In this document: piece by piece, positions 1 through 5,513 of the stretch
Layout: every line of letters begins with the position of its first letter
How positions within the stretch are numbered: position 1 is the stretch's first letter
Assembly: GCA_040414865.1 (NCBI GenBank)
Contig: JBEDUR010000159.1
Coordinates: 1-6,121 of the forward strand
DNA: 6,121 nt
From: Palsa-461 sp040414865
GTDB lineage: Bacteria; Actinomycetota; Acidimicrobiia; Acidimicrobiales; RAAP-2
Reading direction: 5' to 3'
Notes under the pieces: model-generated
Told to the model about the DNA's origin: nothing
Database searches by the model: none
Seen by the model: the letters and a program-made list of their open reading frames with translations, nothing else
Made by a program: the position numbers and the translations under genes

Positions 1-12
1 CGGTCATAGCCA

Positions 13-630
13 TCACGTCACGTGTAGATACAGGCGTTCAGGAGATGGCCGGACTGTGCGCCGCGACAACAGCCGGTTACGGAAGTCCCGGGGAGTTGCG
101 TGGAACCAGCGCCGACAACTGCGGCCCAGGGCTGACTGCTCGCTGTAGCCGAGCAGAGCCGTGACCTGGCTGAGCGAGAGTTCGGGTTCGGCAAGGTAGC
201 GCTCGGCCAGGTCGCGGCGGAGCTGGTCCCTGATGTCCTCGAAGGTGGTGCCCTCGTCTTTCAGCCTTCGCTGCATGGTGCGGGGGTGCATGTACAGGGT
301 GCCTGCGACCTGGCGGTGACCGCAGCTGCCAGTGTCGAGCAGCGCCTCGATGGCTTGACGGACCTGAGTGGTGAATGGCATTCGCCCCCGTGGTAGCTGG
401 CTGTCCAGGTGGCGGGTGGCGAAATCGCGCAACTGCTGGTTGCTTTCGCTGATGGGCCGGCGGACATCTCTGCCCGGGTAGGCCAGGCCGAGTCGCCTGG
501 CCTGAACGGTCAGAGGAGCATCGAACCGAGACCGGTAGGTTGCCTCGGATGCCAGCGCGGAATGCGGAACCTTCGAACCGTGACCAGGTGCCAGATCCTC
601 CGTTGTGCGCGCGGCGTTGTGGTCGGTCAT
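13..630 (-). CDS. AraC-family DNA-binding regulator lacking most of the N-terminal sensor domain
   Basis: This encodes a 205-residue protein whose C-terminal half (about residues 84-188) is an AraC/XylS-type DNA-binding domain with two helix-turn-helix units. The first is near 104-124 (QVAGTLYMHPRTMQRRL) and the second near 152-175 (SLSQVTALLGYSEQSALGR). The LGYSEQSA stretch and the following RRWF..TPRDFR are the family signature. Residues about 31-80 resemble the end of the arabinose-binding-type sensor domain found in members of about 330-340 residues, so roughly 130 residues of sensor are absent; residues 1-30 look unrelated to the family. The ATG at 630 is chosen because it overlaps the TGA of the upstream small ORF (ATGA) and has a purine-rich AAGGCGGAG just before it. 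It probably binds DNA as a cytoplasmic transcription factor; its target and ligand are unknown. It may be a functional short form or a fixed truncation. The divergent sugar genes are possible targets (inference). Confidence 0.88.
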   Translation of the reverse strand: MTDHNAARTTEDLAPGHGSKVPHSALASEATYRSRFDAPLTVQARRLGLAYPGRDVRRPISESNQQLRDFATRHLDSQLPRGRMPFTTQVRQAIEALLDTGSCGHRQVAGTLYMHPRTMQRRLKDEGTTFEDIRDQLRRDLAERYLAEPELSLSQVTALLGYSEQSALGRSCRRWFHATPRDFRNRLLSRRTVRPSPERLYLHVT

Positions 631-740
631 TGCTCCGCCTTCAGCGACGCGATCGCTTTGAGCAGACCATCGACGGCGGCCAGCGGCTCGACGGCGTTCT
701 GCGCGGCGGGCCCAGGTGCGGGCTCGTCGATGGTCTGCAT
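627..740 (-). CDS. 37-residue small ORF translationally coupled to the AraC-type gene
   Basis: This is a short ORF of 37 codons starting at the ATG at 740-738, or one codon earlier at 743-741. It follows a strong AGGAGG sequence (750-745). Its stop codon TGA (629-627) shares bases with the start of the regulator gene (ATGA), the classic arrangement for translational coupling. The product begins MQTIDEPAPG, is Pro/Ala-rich at first, and ends in a short amphipathic helix-like stretch (VDGLLKAIASLKAEQ). It has no signal peptide or membrane segment, and I do not recognise a family. The same frame can be extended upstream to a TTG at 872, but no ribosome binding site precedes that codon. The ORF could be a real small protein, a leader peptide serving only to couple translation, or a remnant of the 5' part of an ancestral gene. 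Confidence 0.5.
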   Translation of the reverse strand: MQTIDEPAPGPAAQNAVEPLAAVDGLLKAIASLKAEQ

Positions 741-744
741 CATT

Positions 745-750
745 CCTCCT
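745..750 (-). promoter_or_regulatory. Shine-Dalgarno site of the 37-codon ORF
   Basis: On the minus strand the sequence reads AGGAGG, four bases before the ATG at 740 and one base before the ATG at 743. The spacing favours the ATG at 740. The flanking CCTCC (756-752) is complementary to GGAGG, so a small local hairpin could partly hide the site. Confidence 0.6.
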
Positions 751-856
751 CGGAGGCTCGTGAACGCCTCAACGAGAGGGGGACCGAGAGCGACTACCGT
801 GTCAGCGTCGGCGCCTGCTGCATCAGGAGTTCGGCCAAGCCCCGGACCGAGTGACA

Positions 857-870
857 GCCCGGTACCGGGC
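857..870. promoter_or_regulatory. Perfect 14-bp palindrome, candidate operator
   Basis: The sequence GCCCGGTACCGGGC is a perfect inverted repeat without a spacer. It lies just downstream of the minus-strand promoter at 889-917, about 12-25 bases past the expected transcription start, a normal position for a repressor site. The binding protein is unknown. A related CCGGTACCGG also occurs inside the large gene near 4629-4638, so the word is not unique in the window. Confidence 0.4.
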
Positions 871-888
871 AACTACTTGCGGACGCAG

Positions 889-917
889 ACCTTAGCCCCG
901 GGCAACCACTCTGTCAA
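889..917 (-). promoter_or_regulatory. Sigma-70/HrdB-type promoter for the small ORF and AraC-type gene
   Basis: On the minus strand there is a perfect -35 hexamer TTGACA (917-912), a 17-base spacer (911-895) and a -10 hexamer TAAGGT (894-889), close to the actinobacterial TANNNT consensus. Transcription would begin near 882. This leaves an untranslated leader of about 140 bases before the ATG at 740, containing the palindrome at 857-870. Confidence 0.65.
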
Positions 918-973
918 ACGTTCGCTGAGTTAGTGAGAGTCGCCAGAAAGCCGCTGAACCGTCTCCTGGACGT

Positions 974-995
974 CAGTCGGTGCAAGACCCGACTG
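974..995. repeat. Inverted repeat, 7-bp stem and 8-base loop
   Basis: CAGTCGG (974-980) and CCGACTG (989-995) are exact reverse complements around the loop TGCAAGAC. No T-run follows on either strand, so it is not a standard intrinsic terminator. It lies upstream of the minus-strand promoter and could be a binding site or an RNA hairpin. Confidence 0.35.
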
Positions 996-1172
996 GAATC
1001 CCTGGTCAGCGCGTAGTACGAACACTTTGGGGGTGTGGCAGGTGGCGCTGCGCCCCAGCACGCTGCTCGACCCCGCGGCGACGGCCCGTCGACCTGCAGG
1101 ATCCAGACCGGCGGCAGTGCGAGCGCCTGGTCACCCCAAAGGCCGGTGCCAGCTCCCAGCCCGTCCTCCGCT

Positions 1173-1361
1173 GATCGCGCACTCCCACCGGCTCGGCCGC
1201 GGCTCGTCCAGTGGAGGCAGGACCGCGAGCGGCGCGGGGGACCCGCGAGCCTCCGCTACGAGTTTGTCGACCCGGAAGACGCCTAGGACCGATTGACGGC
1301 GATCAAGTACGCCGACACGATCGCCCGTGAACGCGCCACGGCCTGCACTTTGCACGGTGGA
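1173..1361 (+). pseudogene. Possible decayed coding remnant interrupted by a TAG
   Basis: One plus-strand frame reads like protein with G/C-biased third positions, including LVQWRQDRERRGG then LRYEFVDPEDA. It meets a TAG at 1284-1286 and continues in the same frame with DRLTAIKYADTIARERAT. There is no start codon with a ribosome binding site, and I cannot name the family. It may be a fragment of a lost gene. It may equally be chance, since high-GC noncoding DNA often gives protein-like frames. Confidence 0.2.
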
Positions 1362-1381
1362 GTGCGTTCTGGAGAGAACGC
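1352..1381. repeat. Two overlapping hairpins
   Basis: GCGTTCT (1364-1370) and AGAACGC (1375-1381) form a perfect 7-bp stem around a GGAG loop. Immediately upstream, GCAC (1352-1355) and GTGC (1362-1365) form a shorter stem that shares two bases with the first, so the two structures exclude each other in part. There is no T-run. It could be a weak terminator, a leader structure, or chance. Confidence 0.3.
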
Positions 1382-1527
1382 GAGAGAGCATCCCCCTTGC
1401 CAGAGCGACACGCGGCGTCATGGATCCAGCTAATGGCAGACGGTGCCGATCGCTCCTCCAACACCTCCCGGCCAGACCCGTAGTTGATGGGCAGCAGCGT
1501 GGTCAGCCTCACTCCTAGTCGCCAAGA

Positions 1528-1555
1528 GACAAAGAACTGTCGTTAAATGTCGACA
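1528..1555. promoter_or_regulatory. TGTC/GACA half-site array, candidate operator
   Basis: GACA (1528-1531), TGTC (1538-1541) and the palindrome TGTCGACA (1548-1555) occur with six-base gaps between the first three half-sites, giving a 10-bp repeat of TGTCG (1538 and 1548). A 10-bp period places the half-sites on one face of the helix. The array lies 105-132 bases upstream of the start of the large gene, where a transcription factor would be expected to act. The binding protein is unknown. Confidence 0.35.
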
Positions 1556-1565
1556 CGAGCGATGA

Positions 1566-1587
1566 TGCTCCTAGCCACACTGGAGCA
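1566..1587. repeat. Inverted repeat, 6-bp stem and 10-base loop
   Basis: TGCTCC (1566-1571) and GGAGCA (1582-1587) are exact reverse complements. The element lies between the half-site array and the leader hairpin of the large gene. It is modest in length and may be chance. Confidence 0.25.
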
Positions 1588-1611
1588 GTGAGACCAACGT
1601 CGCGAGTAACG

Positions 1612-1631
1612 CGCGGTTCTGACGGACCGCG
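1612..1631 (+). promoter_or_regulatory. Stable leader hairpin 16 bases before the ribosome binding site
   Basis: CGCGGTTC (1612-1619) pairs with GGACCGCG (1624-1631), giving an eight-base-pair stem with one G-U pair and a UGAC loop. It ends 16 bases before the AGGAGG of the GlmS-like gene, so it is probably in the mRNA leader. It does not cover the ribosome binding site and could affect mRNA stability or ribosome access. It does not resemble the GlcN6P-binding glmS ribozyme of Firmicutes. Confidence 0.4.
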
Positions 1632-1647
1632 GTAAGCACCCCGGCGT

Positions 1648-1653
1648 AGGAGG
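1648..1653 (+). promoter_or_regulatory. Shine-Dalgarno site of the GlmS-like gene
   Basis: AGGAGG lies six bases before the ATG at 1660. It fixes the start, which places a cysteine directly after the initiator methionine, as needed for an N-terminal nucleophile glutaminase. Confidence 0.9.
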
Positions 1654-1659
1654 TTCGCG

Positions 1660-4600
1660 ATGTGTGGCATCGTTGCAGTTATTGCCCAGCCGTCCAGACG
1701 GAGCAGCCCCAACGGCCGGACGGTCCTGGGAGAACTGGAGCGGCTCGATAATCAACTCTCGAAGGCCGCACTCCACGGCGATATTGACTCACTCGCCTCA
1801 GCAGCGGCGTCACTCCACGAAGTCGATCACGGTCTTCGCGGTCCCGCCGGGCTGCGGTGCCTGCTCCACGACCCGGCTCTTCTACCCGCCCTCGCGAGCG
1901 AGACCGAGAGGATCGGTGAGCACATTGGCGCGCTGGAGTCACTCCTCGACCGTGATCACCGGCGGATCCGGCCGGAGCATCACGAGAGGGTCAATGTCAC
2001 CCTGGTCAGCCTGAAAGATGCCTGGTGGGCACTCAATCGCGATCGCGTGGCAACCGCCAGAGGAGTCGCTGATCTCCTAGCCGAGCAGGACTGGGAAGCG
2101 AACCTCGACGCATGGTGGGCCATCCAGGTAGCCCTCGGCGCGCTCGATCGTCTCGAGGTCCGGGGCCGGGACTCCGCCGGTCTTCAGTTGCTCATCAGCG
2201 GCCATGACCTGGATCTCGCTTCTAGCGAGATCCAGGAATTGATCAGCGGGCGCACAGCCAATCCGCTCTTCACCTCCGGCGCGGTGCAAGTCACCCCTGA
2301 CTGCCTCAGCATCGTGTACAAGGCAGCCGCTGTGATCGGTGAACTTGGAGACAACGTAAAAGCTCTCCGATCCGCCATCCGATCCGACCCCATCCTCCGC
2401 CACGCCCTGGCAAGCCCCGATATCGCCCTTACCGTCATCGGACACACCCGATGGGCCAGCGTAGGAACCATCTCCGAGCCGAACGCCCACCCCCTGAACT
2501 CGGATGAGGTCGGCCGGCCCGGCGCGCCCTACGTCGTGGCTGCCCTCAACGGGGACATCGATAACTACGTCAGCCTACGGGAGGTCGAAGAGCTAGCCCT
2601 TCCGCCGGGTATCACCACCGATGCCAAGATCATTCCAACCATCGTCTCACGGCGTCTGGCCGACGGCCTGATGATGGACGAGGCCTTTCGCGGCACTGTT
2701 TCCCGTTTCGAAGGATCAGTGGCCATCGCGGCGGCATCAGCGTTCACCCCCGACACGTTGCACCTGGCCCTGTCCGGTTCGGGACAGTCGCTGTACATAG
2801 GCTTCGCAGAGGACGCGTACGTCGTGGCCAGCGAACCCTATGGGCTGGTGGAAGAGACCGGTCAGTACCTTCGCATGGACGGCGAGAGCACGCAGGGCCA
2901 GATGGTCACTCTGCAACGTGATCTGGCCGGAACGCTTGCTGGAGTGGACCGCTCGAGGTACAGCGGCGCGCGCCTCCCTATTGAGGAGCGCGAGATCGTC
3001 ACCGCGGAGATCACCACCAGGGACATCGACAGGCGCGGCTTTGCGCATTTCCTGCTCAAGGAGTTGACCGACGCGCCGGGCTCGTTCCGCAAGACCCTGC
3101 GCGGCCGCATTGAGTCCGGCGCGTCCGGCCGCCTCCGGGTAGCGCTCGGCCAGGACGTGATTCCGATGGCCCTGGCACAAGCATTGAGCCGGGGTGTAAT
3201 CAAGAGAGTGTTCGTCATCGGGCAAGGCACCGCCGCCGTCGCCGGCCAAGCGGTTGCCGCTGCCATGGCTCGCTGCCTTCCCAAATTGACGGTGACCGCG
3301 CTGCCCGCCACCGAACTCTCGGGCTATTCCCTTCAGGAGGATATGAGCGACGCCCTCGTTGTCGCCATAAGCCAGTCGGGAACGACAACCGATACAAACC
3401 GTACCGTGGACGTGGTCCGCACCCGGGGCGCCTGTGTGTTGGCAGTCGTGAATCGCCGCAACAGCGACCTCGTCACCAAGGCCCACGGGGTCATCTATAC
3501 CTCGGACGGACGTGACATCGAGTTGAGCGTCGCCTCTACGAAGGCCTTCTATGCCCAGGTCGCCGCCGGCTGGGTCCTCGCCGCCGGCCTCGCTCAGACA
3601 GCAGGTCACGATGACAGTTCGGCCCACTCCGATCTTGATCCGGTCCTCGCCGCGTTACTGGAACTGCCTGAAGCCATGGAACAGGTCCTGAGCGCGGACG
3701 ATGTGATCAGCAGGATTGCCGCGGAGGCCGCTCCCCGCCACCGGTTTTGGGCGGTGGTGGGGAGCGGCCCGGAGCGGATCACCGCCTCGGAGATTCGGAT
3801 CAAGCTGTCCGAACTGTGTTACCGCGCGGTGGCGACGGACGCGATCGAGGACAAGAAGCACATCGATCTGTCATCGGAACCATTGATCCTCATGTGCGCG
3901 GCGGGAGTCAGCGGTCCGATGGCCGACGATGTCGGTAAAGAGGTCGCGATCTTCATGGCTCACAAGGCGACGCCCATCGTCATCACCACCGAAGCCGAGG
4001 CAGCCCGGTTCCGCGCCATCGCCGACCACGTGATCACCGTGCCCGAGACGCACCCGTCGCTGGCCTTTGTGCTCTCTGCCATGGCCGGGCACCTCTTCGG
4101 TTACCACGCCGCCCGAGCGATCGATACGTCGGCGCAGCCCCTGCGGGCTGCCCGGGCGATGGTGGCGCAGGTCATGGCCGAACAGGACAACCACGCGCTG
4201 CATCGGATGCGTCCTGCGCTGGTGCAGGTGCTCGAGCCGTTCCACACGGGCCTCAACAGTGGTATCTACAACGGCAACCTGAAGCCCGCCACTGCAGTAC
4301 GACTCTCCCTCCTGCTCCACTCCGCGGCTGGCCTCCTGCCTATCGAGGCGTATGAGCGAGGCGACACTGCCACCCCTGTCGACGTGCTGTCGGATCTTCT
4401 CGCCACCCTGAACACCGCGATCGGAGAGCTCACCAGACCGATCGACGCCGTGAAGCATCAGGCCAAGACGGTCACCGTCGGGATATCGCGAAGCGAGGAA
4501 GCTCTCCTGAGTGCTCCACTCGTAAGGGCTGTCCTCACTGCAGGCGTGGCGCCTGACGCGCTCGGCTTCCGAACCTTGCGCACACTCAGCGCGCTCGATG

Positions 4601-5088
4601 AGGCCGTGGCCGAGACCCTCGGTTACACCCGGTACCGGATCAGCCGCGACATGGCAGGAGTGCCCACTGTTGCCGTAGTCGAGCAAGCGGGAAGTGTTAA
4701 GGACCTCTGTTCTCGAACGAATCGAGACCCGCGCCTGCGGGGCACCAAACACCAGGCCGCGGCCGAACGGGAGGTTACGGTAGCCGTGGGTATGAGCGAC
4801 GGGCGGACCATCATCGTGGTGCCGGAGGTGAAAGGAATCCGGGCAGTCGGCATCACCCTCGTGCACGTGAGATTTCACGACGCACTGTCGTCGGAAGCGG
4901 CCAAGCGAGTGCTGCGCAGCTACAAAAACCGCTACGCAGAGTTCGTTGATGCTTCCAGCGAACCTGAGGAGTTCGATGATGCCCACCTGGCACGAGAGCC
5001 AACGGTTGACCTCCTGACGCAACCCATTCCTGCGCTCGCCCAGAGATGGCGGATCCAGCCGCGGCCGTTGGTCATGTCCCCGGTGTAG
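1660..5088 (+). CDS. Extended GlmS-like glutamine amidotransferase/double-SIS protein
   Basis: This encodes a 1142-residue protein, nearly twice the roughly 610 residues of GlmS, which makes glucosamine-6-phosphate from fructose-6-phosphate and glutamine in the cytoplasm. It begins MCGIVAVI, so Cys2 is the expected nucleophile. Further class II glutaminase marks are RGRDSAGL (168-175), GHTRWAS (261-267), NGDIDNY (297-303) and Asp321. Compared with E. coli GlmS there are about 140 extra residues near 12-152 and about 45 more between 175 and 260. SIS domain 1 (about 505-645) has QGTA (522-525), SQSGTTTDT (571-579) and VASTKAF (624-630). SIS domain 2 (about 695-822) keeps Glu711, Lys715, Glu718 and His734 at the spacing of E. 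coli 481/485/488/504. The Schiff-base Lys603 aligns with Arg832, where ordinary GlmS would almost end. Residues 833-1142 are an extension I do not recognise. The family is certain; the exact substrate and isomerase activity are not. Confidence 0.95.
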   Translation: MCGIVAVIAQPSRRSSPNGRTVLGELERLDNQLSKAALHGDIDSLASAAASLHEVDHGLRGPAGLRCLLHDPALLPALASETERIGEHIGALESLLDRDHRRIRPEHHERVNVTLVSLKDAWWALNRDRVATARGVADLLAEQDWEANLDAWWAIQVALGALDRLEVRGRDSAGLQLLISGHDLDLASSEIQELISGRTANPLFTSGAVQVTPDCLSIVYKAAAVIGELGDNVKALRSAIRSDPILRHALASPDIALTVIGHTRWASVGTISEPNAHPLNSDEVGRPGAPYVVAALNGDIDNYVSLREVEELALPPGITTDAKIIPTIVSRRLADGLMMDEAFRGTVSRFEGSVAIAAASAFTPDTLHLALSGSGQSLYIGFAEDAYVVASEPYGLVEETGQYLRMDGESTQGQMVTLQRDLAGTLAGVDRSRYSGARLPIEEREIVTAEITTRDIDRRGFAHFLLKELTDAPGSFRKTLRGRIESGASGRLRVALGQDVIPMALAQALSRGVIKRVFVIGQGTAAVAGQAVAAAMARCLPKLTVTALPATELSGYSLQEDMSDALVVAISQSGTTTDTNRTVDVVRTRGACVLAVVNRRNSDLVTKAHGVIYTSDGRDIELSVASTKAFYAQVAAGWVLAAGLAQTAGHDDSSAHSDLDPVLAALLELPEAMEQVLSADDVISRIAAEAAPRHRFWAVVGSGPERITASEIRIKLSELCYRAVATDAIEDKKHIDLSSEPLILMCAAGVSGPMADDVGKEVAIFMAHKATPIVITTEAEAARFRAIADHVITVPETHPSLAFVLSAMAGHLFGYHAARAIDTSAQPLRAARAMVAQVMAEQDNHALHRMRPALVQVLEPFHTGLNSGIYNGNLKPATAVRLSLLLHSAAGLLPIEAYERGDTATPVDVLSDLLATLNTAIGELTRPIDAVKHQAKTVTVGISRSEEALLSAPLVRAVLTAGVAPDALGFRTLRTLSALDEAVAETLGYTRYRISRDMAGVPTVAVVEQAGSVKDLCSRTNRDPRLRGTKHQAAAEREVTVAVGMSDGRTIIVVPEVKGIRAVGITLVHVRFHDALSSEAAKRVLRSYKNRYAEFVDASSEPEEFDDAHLAREPTVDLLTQPIPALAQRWRIQPRPLVMSPV

Positions 5089-5145
5089 CCAGCAAGGAAG
5101 GGATCTCGCGACCGAGTCCCACCATGGGGTGTGCGTCAGTACCTC

Positions 5146-5158
5146 GGTGACCGTCACC
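5146..5158. promoter_or_regulatory. 13-bp palindrome, candidate protein-binding site
   Basis: GGTGAC and GTCACC flank a single central C. The one-base centre is too tight for an RNA hairpin loop using the full stem, so a DNA-binding dimer is more likely than a terminator. It lies 58 bases after the stop of the large gene. Confidence 0.35.
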
Positions 5159-5321
5159 TTGTCTCCCCACCGAAGCCAATGCCGTCAGCACGTAGGTGAT
5201 TAAAGCGTTTGAGGACGAAGATGCACCGCCACTCGCTCGGACGGCCTCGATATCGTGCGTGCCGCTGATCCTATGATTCCGTCGCCAAGGGCGAGATCGT
5301 CCGGGGTGTCCGGGCACAAAA

Positions 5322-5339
5322 TCTGCGCAGCTGAGCAGA
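5322..5339. promoter_or_regulatory. 18-bp imperfect palindrome, candidate operator
   Basis: TCTGC (5322-5326) and GCAGA (5335-5339) flank the inner palindrome CAGCTG (5328-5333), with one mismatched pair between. The overall symmetry over 18 bases is typical of a site for a dimeric regulator. No candidate protein is known. Confidence 0.35.
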
Positions 5340-5358
5340 CTTCCGGGACTGTCGTCAA

Positions 5359-5392
5359 ATGGTCAACTGTTGGCGTCTAAAGCCAAGACCAT
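5359..5392 (+). repeat. Nested inverted repeat forming a bulged 11-bp hairpin
   Basis: ATGGTC (5359-5364) pairs with GACCAT (5387-5392), and inside it TTGGC (5370-5374) pairs with GCCAA (5382-5386) around the loop GTCTAAA. The outer and inner stems are continuous on the 3' side and separated by a five-base bulge on the 5' side. No T-run follows, though an A-rich stretch begins near 5400. It could be an RNA element, a weak terminator of the large gene, or a binding site. Confidence 0.4.
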
Positions 5393-5421
5393 CAGACCAG
5401 AAAAATCCATAATGAGCACCG

Positions 5422-5440
5422 CTTGGTGTTGTGAACCAAG
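5422..5440. repeat. Inverted repeat, 6-bp stem and 7-base loop
   Basis: CTTGGT (5422-5427) and ACCAAG (5435-5440) are exact reverse complements. The right arm lies within the spacer of the promoter candidate at 5429-5458, so it could be an operator if that promoter is real. Confidence 0.35.
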
Positions 5441-5458
5441 GGTAGTGCCAGGTATTAC
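5429..5458 (+). promoter_or_regulatory. Weak promoter candidate for the dehydrogenase gene
   Basis: TTGTGA (5429-5434), an 18-base spacer and TATTAC (5453-5458) match the sigma-70 consensus at four of six positions in each hexamer. This would give a leader of about 50 bases to the ATG at 5514. It is the best pair I see in the gap, but it is not strong. Confidence 0.3.
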
Positions 5459-5500
5459 GCGCCACCTCTAGATCCTGAGCATTGGAATCTTCAACAGCAA

Positions 5501-5506
5501 AAGGTG
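5501..5506 (+). promoter_or_regulatory. Shine-Dalgarno site supporting the dehydrogenase start
   Basis: AAGGTG, preceded by AA, lies seven bases before the ATG at 5514. No comparable site precedes the in-frame TTG at 5628 or GTG at 5673, so it favours the upstream start. Confidence 0.5.
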
Positions 5507-5513
5507 CCACTTC

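Larger units (their letters stand above)
918..1659. other. Long intergenic region without a convincing intact gene
   Basis: About 740 bases separate the divergent promoter from the start of the large plus-strand gene. Open frames here are short, overlap each other on both strands and have no ribosome binding sites, so I call none of them as genes. The stretch contains a possible decayed frame (1173-1361), inverted repeats at 974-995, 1352-1381, 1566-1587 and 1612-1631, and a half-site array at 1528-1555. It also holds a cluster of three common restriction sites (1088-1104) that is probably chance. No clear -10/-35 pair was found for the plus-strand gene. Confidence 0.6.
5089..5513. other. Intergenic region rich in dyad symmetry
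   Basis: This 425-base gap between the two plus-strand sugar genes has no credible gene. No G/C-rich hairpin followed by a T-run was found after the stop at 5086-5088, so read-through from the large gene is possible. It contains inverted repeats at 5146-5158, 5322-5339, 5359-5392 and 5422-5440, a short direct repeat GTCCGGG at 5299 and 5308, and a weak promoter candidate at 5429-5458. It is visibly more A/T-rich towards its right half. Confidence 0.6.

Noticed and set aside
627..872. Extending the small ORF to 81 codons from a TTG at 872
   Set aside because: No ribosome binding site precedes the TTG and the start would fall inside the palindrome. The ATG at 740 with AGGAGG is better supported.
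409..933. A 174-codon plus-strand frame overlapping the AraC-type gene
   Set aside because: It overlaps the well-supported regulator and its promoter on the opposite strand and shows no domain or ribosome binding site.
1088..1104. Adjacent SalI, PstI and BamHI sites resembling a cloning polylinker
   Set aside because: The three sites together span only 17 bases, the flanks are ordinary high-GC DNA without vector sequence, and such words are common in actinomycete DNA. Kept only as a minor assembly caution.
1612..1659. A glmS ribozyme/riboswitch in the leader
   Set aside because: The leader has one simple hairpin and none of the nested pseudoknot core of the glmS ribozyme, which is not expected in actinomycetes.
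2737..3627. A 296-codon open frame on the minus strand
   Set aside because: It is antisense to the SIS-domain coding sequence, its composition mirrors that of the gene, and no family motif is visible.
3871..5157. A 428-codon open frame on the minus strand
   Set aside because: It lies opposite the GlmS-like gene, has no recognisable domain, and is the usual antisense shadow of a high-GC coding region.
5146..5158. An intrinsic terminator after the large gene
   Set aside because: The palindrome has a one-base centre and no following T-run, so it does not fit a terminator hairpin.
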